Of a stretch of 49,013 nucleotides of DNA, positions 8,283 to 15,046 are shown in pieces. A model generated the notes under the pieces. It searched no databases and had not been told where the DNA came from. It saw only the letters and a program-made list of their open reading frames with translations. The DNA comes from an uncultured Oscillibacter sp. (GTDB lineage Bacteria > Bacillota > Clostridia > Oscillospirales > Oscillospiraceae), in contig CAJKKQ010000020.1 in the NCBI GenBank assembly GCA_905200545.1, positions 1 through 49,013 of the forward strand. The letters are read 5' to 3'. A program made the translations under genes and the position numbers. The stretch's first letter is position 1. Every line of letters begins with the position of its first letter.

Positions 8283-8405
8283 AAGCCCAAGAGTCAAGGT
8301 GCTGGCATACCTTGACCCTCGGGCTTTTATTCTGACACCACAGCCACATTTTTGCAGCAAAGCTGCCTTTGAAAAAGCACGTGTTCGTATAATGTCCATC
8401 TGGTG
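8283..8405 (+). repeat. Left copy of a 123-bp direct repeat
   Basis: Same length and orientation as 11117-11239, which lies directly against the tmRNA 3' end. The last 73 positions match at 63 by my count, ending with an identical run AATGTCCATCTGGTG. The first part is a terminator-like hairpin (8283-8327, minus-strand sense) whose stem differs from the other copy by compensating changes (GTCAAGG/CCTTGAC against GGCAAGG/CCTTGCC). Confidence 0.8.
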
Positions 8406-8596
8406 CAGACGAACTCTTTTGATGGCACTCTCAAGTCCGCTCCCAAGGCCAAATCGCAGTCCAGCGCCTGCGCAGCCGGTGGTGGCTTTGCCGCCTTACC
8501 GATGCGGCGTACCCCACAAGCGTTTTGGATTGAAGGCCCAAACCTTGGCGTAGGGCGGATTGATTCCGCCCGAGCAATTTAATTTCCTACGGTACC

Positions 8597-8636
8597 CATA
8601 AAAATGACCACACCGAAAGGTGTGGTCATTTTTATG
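8597..8636. terminator. Perfect 18-bp hairpin with GAAA tetraloop
   Basis: CATAAAAATGACCACACC (8597-8614), loop GAAA, then the exact complement to 8636. The T-rich 3' arm suits a terminator on the plus strand and its A-rich 5' arm one on the minus strand. No gene lies close upstream on either side, so an unknown transcript or a mobile-element end are alternatives. Confidence 0.55.
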
Positions 8637-9136
8637 GATTATTGAAACAGTATAGATGCCAGAAGAATATGGGGCCCCGCACAACAAAACAGATTTGGTA
8701 CACTGTATAAGTTACTTCCGTTAGGCATAGTCTCAGCAGCACACCATACTTTTTCGCTCTGTTCCTCAAATAGGTTGATTTTATAGCATTTTAGAGCTAT
8801 ACTACAGATAAGTATTCTTATTGGTTTTCAACTAGCTCTGTCTTTATGCAACGAGCACATAAAACAGGCTCCGGGAATAACTTTGAATACCTCACAATGA
8901 AACGAGTAAGCTATGAAACTAATCAATTCTTTCTGATGCTCGTTATGAATTGAGAAAATAGTTGTGTGCGACTTTTAGTAGTCCCCCTATGTTTCATCGC
9001 TTTACACGACAAATTCGAGCCAAAAGATGTGTATCGTTGGCTTTGTTTTGATGCGTGTAAAGCAACAGTATCCGTTATTTGCTGCCACGCTCATTACAAA
9101 GAGCGTGGCTTTCTTGGCTCAGAAGGTAGGGAAGCT

Positions 9137-9355
9137 ATGAAAAAAGTATCTGGAAAAAACCATAGTCAAGAACAGCTGAATATCTGGGCTAATCAAAACA
9201 ATCCAAACAACAAAACATACAGAGCTAAATCAAACAATCACAGCAATCAACTCAATCCAAATGGCACACATCAACAAAAACATAACACAAAAAGACGTTA
9301 TCAAAAGATTGAATATGTGGAATGGGCACCAGATTATCCTGAGTGGGATGATTGA
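9137..9355 (+). CDS. Small Asn-rich hydrophilic protein
   Basis: 72 residues from ATG 9137 (weak AAGGTAGGG upstream); the frame is open further up, but that part looks non-coding. It begins with MKKVSGKNHSQEQLNIWANQ, continues with NNPNN and NNHSNQLNPN, and ends acidic and aromatic (EYVEWAPDYPEWDD). I recall similar short NHSQEQL-NPNN proteins, unannotated, in gut Clostridia, but cannot name a family. No membrane segment or Cys. A hairpin at 9084-9109 with a short T run precedes it and a strong terminator-like hairpin (9457-9490) follows. Confidence 0.5.
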   Translation: MKKVSGKNHSQEQLNIWANQNNPNNKTYRAKSNNHSNQLNPNGTHQQKHNTKRRYQKIEYVEWAPDYPEWDD

Positions 9356-9456
9356 AAACATATGAAAATTCATCTCTTGCCAATGTGCGCTTGGGTGCTC
9401 GTTATCCAAATCCAAGATATGCAGCAGAAATTGAAAAAAGCGAATAGATAATAAGT

Positions 9457-9490
9457 AAAAATCCCGAATGCTTTCGCATTCGGGATTTTT
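9457..9490 (+). terminator. Terminator-like hairpin
   Basis: AAAAATCCCGAATGC, loop TTTC, exact complement ending in TTTTT. It is about 100 bases after the Asn-rich small gene and the likely end of its transcript. Confidence 0.7.
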
Positions 9491-9500
9491 ATGGAAAGCG

Positions 9501-9551
9501 AAAACAGTATAGATGCCGTAGATTTTGTACTTACGGCATCTATACTGTTTT
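9501..9551. repeat. Perfect 20-bp inverted repeat
   Basis: AAAACAGTATAGATGCCGTA (9501-9520) and its exact complement (9532-9551) around an 11-base loop. The outer 16 bases AAACAGTATAGATGCC also occur at about 8645-8660, again shortly after a hairpin and the string ATTTTTATGGA, so this is a repeated module. Confidence 0.75.
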
Positions 9552-9569
9552 GATTACATGTGAAGGTGA

Positions 9570-9746
9570 TACAATCTGAACCTCCAAAAATTTTCTGAGG
9601 AAGACTTTCCTGAACATGATATAATTTTTGCATACCAACCTAAAATAATGGGGGACCACTTTATGCCAAAGCACAATTTCGAAGAGTTTAAAGCAAATAT
9701 TATCTACCAATATAAGTGCTTTGTAGAAAATGTCTGCTATATGTGA
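9570..9746 (+). pseudogene. Possible gene remnant
   Basis: An open stretch of 58 codons with protein-like composition (includes EEDFPEHDIIFAYQPK and MGDHFMPKHNFEEFK), but no credible start at its beginning; in-frame ATGs occur at 9648 and 9663. It ends at TGA 9744. It may be the tail of a degraded gene or chance; I do not recognise it. Confidence 0.25.
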
Positions 9747-9829
9747 TACACTAAATAAAATGTAAACTTATGAGGAATAGAAAACTCAGTTCTTGTAACA
9801 AAAATATATGAAAGGGCAGATGCAGCAGA

Positions 9830-11077
9830 ATGGATATGAAATCGGATAGTGATATCCGCTCTATTTCCACCTCATCTATCATAGAGGATGTCACAGCAAA
9901 TCATTCGTTAACTATCGACATTAGCAATTTGATTGTTGATGATTTAAATTTGAAAGAAATAGAAAAAGAATGGATCAAAAAATATCCTGGAGAGGAGTTC
10001 GTCCCCGATCTGATTGCGAATTGTACAACTTTTAATTGTAAAGTAAGAATTGAAAAACAAAGAATAGGCTATCTTTCGATGAAGAAGGCTACATTTAAAG
10101 AGGATATTTCTTTTTTATCTGTGACTTTTACCCAAGAAGCCTCTTTCGAAAAAGCCAAATTTAAATCGAATGTTAATATTTTACTTAGCACATTTGAACG
10201 TAAAGCCACCTTCAGTTCTGCTCGATTTGATAAGTCTGTTTCATTTGAAAAATCAGCTTTCAATGAAATTATCACGTGTAATAGTGCCACATTTCAGAAA
10301 GCGCCAAGTTTTGTCAGTGTGCAATTTGGCGGGTTGGTATTTTTTCAACATACAAAAGTGATCGATCCGAAAGGTATCTTTAAGCTAGACCTTGCAAAGT
10401 TTGAATCGACTGTTCGCATATTTGATTTTAAATGCTATGGAATTAGTATGAATAATGCTGTTAATTATTCAATGATGGCATTTGAGAAAGAGGGTGAAGA
10501 AAACGGGTCTCTTCAGTCAATGTCTTTAAAAAATATGATTAATTTAGGACAAATCAATATCAATTGGGACACCCGGGATGTTCAGCAGATGATTCATAAC
10601 GGCTCGGTAGATAATCATTCAAAAGCGGCTCAGTTTGCACTGATAAAAGAAAATTATCATATTATCGGCCAATACGATTGGGAGGATCAAGCCTTTTTAG
10701 CACATATGAGATGCAGGCAAAAAGCTGCGGTTGAAGATCATCGGTACGGCCTTGCATTCGGTTACAGATTGATTGATATAATAGGTCGCTATGGGCTGAA
10801 TCCGGCTAGAGTTGCTTGTACAATGTTGGTGACCTTGATTACGTATGTCTTTATTTATTTGGCATTCTTTTTCATTATATCCGATAAACTTGTTTGGACT
10901 TTTCTGATGGATAGCATCATCAATTCTTGCTTTGCATTTATTGGGTTAGGATATAGTCCACTCTTGGTAATTCCAGAAAATTATTTGCTTTTATGTCTGA
11001 TTGCTACGGAAAGTATCATTGGTTATTTCCTTTTATCATATTTTTTAGTAGCATTAGTTCGTCGTACATTGCGGTAA
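9830..11077 (+). CDS. Pentapeptide-repeat protein with C-terminal two-helix ion-channel domain
   Basis: 415 residues. Residues 85-200 carry repeated A-x-F-x-x-x-x-x-F units (ATFKEDISF, ASFEKAKF, ATFSSARF, VSFEKSAF), the pentapeptide-repeat beta-helix signature. A helical linker (about 265-320, with ALIKENYHIIGQYDWEDQAF) follows. Then come a membrane helix (about 332-356), a pore-like loop with FIGLGYSPL (about 370-380), and a last helix (about 388-410) ending RRTLR. This layout matches pentapeptide proteins fused to the Ion_trans_2 type channel. The usual T-x-G-Y-G filter is not intact. AT-rich, inside the repeat-bounded island. Start ATG 9830 has only a weak, distant AAAGGG. Function unknown; regulated ion conductance is an inference. 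Confidence 0.75.
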   Translation: MDMKSDSDIRSISTSSIIEDVTANHSLTIDISNLIVDDLNLKEIEKEWIKKYPGEEFVPDLIANCTTFNCKVRIEKQRIGYLSMKKATFKEDISFLSVTFTQEASFEKAKFKSNVNILLSTFERKATFSSARFDKSVSFEKSAFNEIITCNSATFQKAPSFVSVQFGGLVFFQHTKVIDPKGIFKLDLAKFESTVRIFDFKCYGISMNNAVNYSMMAFEKEGEENGSLQSMSLKNMINLGQININWDTRDVQQMIHNGSVDNHSKAAQFALIKENYHIIGQYDWEDQAFLAHMRCRQKAAVEDHRYGLAFGYRLIDIIGRYGLNPARVACTMLVTLITYVFIYLAFFFIISDKLVWTFLMDSIINSCFAFIGLGYSPLLVIPENYLLLCLIATESIIGYFLLSYFLVALVRRTLR

Positions 11078-11111
11078 AGTTATGCCTGCAGACACAACTT
11101 TACCATCAATT

Positions 11112-11160
11112 ATAAAAAGCCCAAGGGGCAAGGTACTATGTGCCTTGCCCCTTGGGCTTT
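11112..11160 (-). terminator. tmRNA terminator
   Basis: An 18-bp perfect stem (11116-11133 with 11143-11160). On the minus strand it is followed by TTTTTAT, about 75 bases past the tmRNA 3' end. It forms the left part of the right-hand 123-bp repeat. Confidence 0.85.
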
Positions 11161-11239
11161 ACGTTTTGACATCACAACCACACCCTTACAGCAAAGCCGC
11201 CTTTGAAAAAGTAGGTGTTCGTGTAATGTCCATCTGGTG
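11117..11239 (+). repeat. Right copy of the 123-bp direct repeat, abutting tmRNA
   Basis: Partner of 8283-8405. Its last five bases overlap the CCA end of ssrA. The two copies bracket about 2.7 kb of AT-rich sequence. Confidence 0.8.
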
Positions 11240-11598
11240 GAGGTGGGGGGAGTTGAACCCCCGTCCGAAAGCACTTTAACGGGACTTTCTCCGGGCGCAG
11301 ACGGTTATTGCGGGAGTCTTTCTCCCTGTTCCCCTTCCATCCGGCAAGCCGTCACGCCGGATGGTCAGGTGAGAGTCATCATGCGTGGGCGGGGCAACTC
11401 TTACCCGCCGCACGGACGCCACATCAACGACGCCTTCCCCGGCCTGTGGCCTCTCCGGTTCAGACGGCCGCCTTTAATTAGGCAGCAATAGCAACAGTGT
11501 TGTTGTTATTTAATTTATAAATTGCCCGTTTTATGGCGGTCAGGCGCCGCCGCCCGCTGGTCCCGCCTCCATACCCCCGTCGAAACCGGTACACCCCC
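11235..11598 (-). ncRNA. ssrA: Transfer-messenger RNA (tmRNA)
   Basis: 364 bases on the minus strand. The 5' end GGGGGTG (from 11598) pairs with the 3' CACCTCC before an encoded CCA. The T arm GGGGGTTCAACTCCCCC and the 5' segment GGTTTCGACGGGGGT are typical. The tag frame lies at 11510-11478 and reads NNNNTVAIAA followed by TAA; the resume codon just before it is not certain. tmRNA rescues stalled ribosomes together with SmpB, whose gene lies 1.4 kb upstream on the same strand. The 3' end coincides with the edge of a direct repeat, a common site for element integration. Confidence 0.95.
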
Positions 11599-11638
11599 GT
11601 ATCGATCTCGCCGCGGCTGTCCGCGGGATTTGCTGTGT

Positions 11639-11680
11639 GGAATTGTAACACACTCCGCCGTCGAAGTGTGTTACAATTCC
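11639..11680. promoter_or_regulatory. Perfect 16-bp inverted repeat upstream of tmRNA
   Basis: GGAATTGTAACACACT (11639-11654) and its exact complement (11665-11680) around ten bases. It lies between the SDR stop and the tmRNA 5' end. There is no U tract on either side, so it is a poor terminator. On the minus strand the arm contains TGTTACAAT, a possible extended -10 for a tmRNA precursor with a leader of about 40 bases; it could equally be an operator. Confidence 0.5.
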
Positions 11681-11691
11681 ATGAAACTTTT

Positions 11692-12450
11692 TTACGTTCC
11701 GGCGATCTTCACCATCAGCTTTACCGGCGTCACCTTGGCCAGCACCCGGTAGAACTTGTAAAACAGCCGGGGCGTATAGATGGTTCGGCCTGCCCGGGCT
11801 GCCCGCAGGGCACCCCCTACCACCTTGACCTGGTCGCAGTAAGGCAGCATGTCAAACGTCCGGGAGTGGCCGGAGATCCCGCCCACATCCAGAAACTCCG
11901 TCTTCATGGGGCCGGGACATACAGCGGTTGCCGTGATGCCCTTGGGGCGCAGCTCCTCCGCCAGGCCCACGGTAAACGCGGAGACATACGCCTTGGAGGC
12001 AGAGTACACCGTCATCCGGGGATTGGGGCAGAAAGAGGCTATGGAGGAGACATTCAAAATCCGTCCGCCGGGGGCCATGAAGGGGATCACCATATTGGTC
12101 ACTGCCGTCAAGGCCCGCAGGTTCAGATCCACCATCCGGGTCTGGGTGGTGGTCTCCATCTCCCCCAGGTTCCCCAGGTAGCCGCAGCCGGCGTTGTTGA
12201 TGAGCAGCGCCACCTCCGGCTTCTGGGTGTTGAGTTTTTCCTGGAGCGCCACAAAGCTCATGGGATCGCAAAGATCCATGGGCAGGCACTCCACCGTCCA
12301 GCCTGGGAGGTTCACCGCCAGCTTTTCCAGCCGGTCCCGCCGCCGGGCAATGAGCCAGCAGCACTGGATCTCCGGGAACACATCCGCCAGCTGGCGGACA
12401 AATTCACTACCCAGGCCGGAGGATGCTCCGGTGATGATGGCAGTCTTCAT
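11692..12450 (-). CDS. Short-chain dehydrogenase/reductase
   Basis: 252 residues, a classical SDR. ITGASSGLG (residues 6-14) is the dinucleotide-binding loop, LLINNAG stabilises the fold, VSSIAS holds the catalytic Ser, and YSASK carries Tyr and Lys. The C-terminal part (LMVKIAGT) is hydrophobic, as in SDRs of the DltE/YqjQ type. Substrate unknown; NADP preference is possible from the Arg pair in IARRRDRL. It is the third gene in the minus-strand series smpB, cyclophilin, SDR, 49 bases after the cyclophilin. Confidence 0.88.
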   Translation of the reverse strand: MKTAIITGASSGLGSEFVRQLADVFPEIQCCWLIARRRDRLEKLAVNLPGWTVECLPMDLCDPMSFVALQEKLNTQKPEVALLINNAGCGYLGNLGEMETTTQTRMVDLNLRALTAVTNMVIPFMAPGGRILNVSSIASFCPNPRMTVYSASKAYVSAFTVGLAEELRPKGITATAVCPGPMKTEFLDVGGISGHSRTFDMLPYCDQVKVVGGALRAARAGRTIYTPRLFYKFYRVLAKVTPVKLMVKIAGT

Positions 12451-12499
12451 AGGCGCCCCTCCTTATAAATCATCGGATGCTCGCTGTCCCGCTTTTCCC

Positions 12500-13033
12500 T
12501 CAGTGGGTCTTGGGAGCGGGATACTCCACGCCCTGGGTATCCACCCGGATGGACTGGATCACCACCGGGGTCTTGGGCTTGTCGTTCATCATGTTGCGCT
12601 GGACCCGGGAGATCTCCACAGCCACGTCGCTGCCCTCCGTCACCTGGCCGAAGGCCGCGTACTGCCCGTCCAGATGGGGCGCCGCGTCCACCATGATGAA
12701 GAACTGGCTGCCGGCGGAGTTGGGGGCCATGGTGCGGGCCATGGACAGCACACCCAGGGTGTGCTTGAGGTCGTTCTGACGGAAGCCGTTGGCGGCGAAC
12801 TCTCCGTCGATCTCATAGCCGGGGCCGCCCATACCGTTGCCGTTGGGGCAGCCGCCCTGAATCATAAAGCCGGGGATCACCCGGTGGAAGGTAAGGCCGT
12901 CGTAAAAGCCCTTGTTGGCCAGAGCGATGAAATTGTTGACGGTGTTGGGAGCCTTTTCGGGATACAGCTCCGCCTTCATCACCTTTCCGTTTTCCATGGT
13001 GATGACGGCAATGGGATTCTTTACCTCAGACAT
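12500..13033 (-). CDS. Cyclophilin-type peptidyl-prolyl cis-trans isomerase
   Basis: 177 residues. FHRVIPGFMIQGG contains the active-site Arg and Phe, followed by GPGYEIDGEF, GVLSMART, NSAGSQFFIM and HLDGQYAAFGQV, the whole cyclophilin core. There is no signal peptide, so it is cytosolic; it speeds proline isomerisation during folding. It starts two bases after the smpB stop and is evidently cotranscribed with it. Confidence 0.95.
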   Translation of the reverse strand: MSEVKNPIAVITMENGKVMKAELYPEKAPNTVNNFIALANKGFYDGLTFHRVIPGFMIQGGCPNGNGMGGPGYEIDGEFAANGFRQNDLKHTLGVLSMARTMAPNSAGSQFFIMVDAAPHLDGQYAAFGQVTEGSDVAVEISRVQRNMMNDKPKTPVVIQSIRVDTQGVEYPAPKTH

Positions 13034-13035
13034 CG

Positions 13036-13500
13036 TTATCGATTCCTTTCCTTTAAGGTGCGGTCGATCTCCCGGCGGGCATCCCGCTGGGCGGTGGCCG
13101 CCCGTTTGTCGTAGTTCTTCTTACCCTTGCAAAGGCCGATCTCCACCTTCACCCGGGCATCCTTGAAGTACACGGAAAGCGGCACCAGGGTATACCCGTC
13201 CTGCTGGATGAGAGCGTGGAGCTTGCGGATCTCCCGCCGGTGCATCAAAAGCCGCCGGGTGCGTACCGGATCCCGGTTGAAGATGTTGCCCTTTTCATAG
13301 GGGGAGATGTGGAGGCTGTGGACAAAGAGCTCCCCGTCCTTGACGGTGCAGTAGGAGTCCTTGAGGTTCAGCGTGCCGGCCCGGATGGACTTGACCTCCG
13401 TGCCGAAGAGCTCGATCCCCGCCTCATAGCGGTCTTCCACAAAATAATCGTGGTACGCCTTGCGGTTCTGCGCGGCGATCTTGATCCCTTTTTTTTCCGT
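13036..13500 (-). CDS. smpB: SsrA-binding protein SmpB, apparent ACG start
   Basis: 154 residues if started at the ACG at 13500. SmpB binds tmRNA and brings it to stalled ribosomes. Marks: KIAAQNRKAYHDYF, YEAGIELFGTEVKSIRAG, NLKDSYC, HISPYEKGN, DPVRTRRLLMHR and the basic C-terminal tail. Relatives begin M-E-K-K-G-I-K; here the triplet before EKKG is ACG, eight bases after GGAGG. A GTG at 13509 is in frame but overlaps the GGAGG. The frame is open to a TTG at 13566, but that TTG is the -35 box of the promoter 13538-13566. So the initiator is ACG, or GTG with poor spacing, or a base error. Cyclophilin follows directly. Confidence 0.9.
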   Translation of the reverse strand, partial: TEKKGIKIAAQNRKAYHDYFVEDRYEAGIELFGTEVKSIRAGTLNLKDSYCTVKDGELFVHSLHISPYEKGNIFNRDPVRTRRLLMHRREIRKLHALIQQDGYTLVPLSVYFKDARVKVEIGLCKGKKNYDKRAATAQRDARREIDRTLKERNR

Positions 13501-13537
13501 GAAGTCCACCTCCGTTTCCAGTCTGGAAGATTGTTTC

Positions 13538-13566
13538 AGTATACCACGGGCAGCCTGATTGTTCAA
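13538..13566 (-). promoter_or_regulatory. Promoter of smpB
   Basis: Minus strand: TTGAAC (13566-13561), exactly 17 bases, TATACT (13543-13538). Transcription would start near 13531, about 30 bases before the ACG, which excludes upstream start codons. Confidence 0.7.
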
Positions 13567-13605
13567 GCAGGGAAATTGCCTGTGGCATTTTCCCCCCGTA
13601 CATGC

Positions 13606-13628
13606 TATACTAAACCATTATAATGGTT
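13606..13628 (+). promoter_or_regulatory. Extended -10 promoter and palindromic operator before nudix-walRK
   Basis: TATACT (13606-13611) is preceded by TGC, an extended -10. It is followed at once by the perfect 16-bp palindrome AACCATTATAATGGTT (13613-13628), which covers the expected transcription start. A repressor bound here would block the nudix gene and perhaps the whole WalRK series. Confidence 0.55.
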
Positions 13629-13693
13629 ATGGTATGTCCGGCAGCGGGAACGCCCCGCCCGGATACGTTTTGTGAAGAGAGAGAGGAACCATC

Positions 13694-14230
13694 ATGGATT
13701 TGACGGAAAAGATGATCAGCAGAAAAGATCTGTACGACGGGCTGCTGTGCCGCGTGCATGTGGACGAAGTCCTGCTGCCCAACGGCAATACCTCCCGGCG
13801 GGAAGTGGTGGATCACGTGGACGGTGTGGCGGTGCTGCCCCTGGATGAACGCAACAATGTGCTGACCGTCACCCAGTACCGCTATGTATTCGGCAAGACA
13901 CTGCTGGAGATCCCTGCCGGCAAGCTGGACGAGGGAGAAGATCCCGTCACCGGTGCCCTGCGGGAGCTCAAGGAGGAGACCGGCGCCGTGCCGGATACCC
14001 TGCTGCCCCTGGGTGTGATCTTGCCCGCCCCCGGCTGCTACGGGGAAAAGCTGCACCTCTTCCTGGCCAAAAACCTCCATATGGAACAGCAGCACCTGGA
14101 CCCGGACGAGTTTTTGAGCGTGGAGCGCATCCCCTTTGCCGAGATGGTCCACCGGGTCATGGACGGTGAGATCGAGGACGCCAAGACCGTCACCGCCGTA
14201 TTGAAAGCCAAGATTCTGCTGAATCTCTAA
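13694..14230 (+). CDS. NUDIX hydrolase, ADP-ribose pyrophosphatase type
   Basis: 178 residues. A complete Nudix box (G-x5-E-x7-R-E-x2-E-E-x-G) spans residues 76-98 (GKLDEGEDPVTGAL, RELKEETG). The upstream V-x-Q-Y-R motif (VTQYRYVFGKTLLEIPAGK) is the mark of ADP-ribose pyrophosphatases, which split ADP-ribose to AMP and ribose 5-phosphate. ATG 13694 follows AGAGAGAGG. It ends 31 bases before walR and may be cotranscribed with it. Confidence 0.9.
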   Translation: MDLTEKMISRKDLYDGLLCRVHVDEVLLPNGNTSRREVVDHVDGVAVLPLDERNNVLTVTQYRYVFGKTLLEIPAGKLDEGEDPVTGALRELKEETGAVPDTLLPLGVILPAPGCYGEKLHLFLAKNLHMEQQHLDPDEFLSVERIPFAEMVHRVMDGEIEDAKTVTAVLKAKILLNL

Positions 14231-14261
14231 AATCTGAAAATCACACGTTTCGGAGGCCTCT

Positions 14262-14969
14262 ATGAACAACCAAAAAACGGTTCTCATCGTGGAAGACGAG
14301 AAGAACATCGTGGATATCCTGCGGTTCAATCTCCAGCGGGAGGGCTACCAGACCCTGGAGTCCTACGACGGCGAGGACGGCCTCAAGCAGGCGCTCTCCG
14401 CCAATCCCGACCTCATTTTGCTGGACGTCATGCTCCCCAAAATGAACGGCTTTGACGTCTGCCGCCGCCTGCGGGAGGCAGGAAACAACGTCCCCGTCAT
14501 CATCCTCACCGCCCGGGAAGAGGAGGCCGACAAGGTCCTCGGCCTGGAGATCGGCGCTGACGACTATATCACCAAGCCCTTTTCCATGCGGGAGCTCATT
14601 GCCCGGGTGGGCGCCAATATCCGCCGCACCGGCATGGTCCAGCCCGCCGGTGCCGCCGCCTCCGCCATGCCGGTGGCAGGCGACCTGGCCATCAACACCG
14701 ACAGCCACCAGGTCTTCCGGGCCGGCAAGGCCATCGACCTGACCCAGCGGGAATATGAGCTGCTGACCTTCCTGGCCAGCCACCCCAACAAGGTCTACTC
14801 CCGCATCGACCTCATGGAGCAGGTGTGGAACTACGGCTATGTGGGCGACGACGTGCGCACCGTGGATGTGACGGTGCGGCGCCTGCGGGAAAAGATCGAA
14901 GTCGACCCCGCCAACCCCGTCTATATCCTCACCCGCCGGGGCGCGGGCTACTACTTCTCCGTGACGTGA
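14262..14969 (+). CDS. walR: Response regulator, WalR/PhoP (OmpR) type
   Basis: 235 residues. Receiver domain: acidic pair E11/D12, phosphoacceptor D55 in LLDVMLP, T83 and K105 (TKPF). Then a winged-helix DNA-binding domain (about 135-235) with LTQREYELLTFLA, YGYVGDDVRTVDVTVRRLREK and RGAGYYF. Followed by a matching kinase, YycH- and YycI-like genes and nearby walJ, this is the WalRK system that controls cell-wall growth genes in Firmicutes. The symbol rests on this context; a Pho-type regulator would look similar. Confidence 0.87.
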   Translation: MNNQKTVLIVEDEKNIVDILRFNLQREGYQTLESYDGEDGLKQALSANPDLILLDVMLPKMNGFDVCRRLREAGNNVPVIILTAREEEADKVLGLEIGADDYITKPFSMRELIARVGANIRRTGMVQPAGAAASAMPVAGDLAINTDSHQVFRAGKAIDLTQREYELLTFLASHPNKVYSRIDLMEQVWNYGYVGDDVRTVDVTVRRLREKIEVDPANPVYILTRRGAGYYFSVT

Positions 14970-15046
14970 GTCCCGGAGCACCGGCCTGTACCCAGGCAGC
15001 CGGGGCACCGCCCCGGGATCTTGATCCGGATGGGAGGTGAGTGCGC

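Larger units (their letters stand above)
8223..9136. other. Long AT-rich intergenic stretch with repeats and hairpins
   Basis: I find no convincing gene here. It holds the left 123-bp repeat (8283-8405), a GC-rich patch at about 8440-8571 ending in a 7-bp hairpin (GGGCGGA, TTGAT, TCCGCCC at 8553-8571) that looks like a dispersed repeat, an 18-bp perfect hairpin (8597-8636), one copy of the AAACAGTATAGATGCC motif (about 8645-8660), and a hairpin followed by TTTCTT at 9084-9113. The part from 8661 to 9083 shows nothing I can name. Confidence 0.6.
9356..9829. other. Intergenic stretch with two perfect hairpins and a gene remnant
   Basis: It contains the hairpins 9457-9490 and 9501-9551 and a short open stretch 9570-9746. 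An AT-rich segment before the channel gene probably holds its promoter, but I see no clear -35/-10 pair. Confidence 0.5.

Noticed and set aside
8788..8804. TTTTAGAGCTAT resembles the start of type II-A CRISPR repeats or a tracrRNA anti-repeat
   Set aside because: Single occurrence, no second repeat, spacer pattern or cas gene in the window; chance match in AT-rich DNA.
11533..12468. A 311-codon plus-strand open frame
   Set aside because: Antisense to the SDR and overlapping tmRNA; no coding signal.
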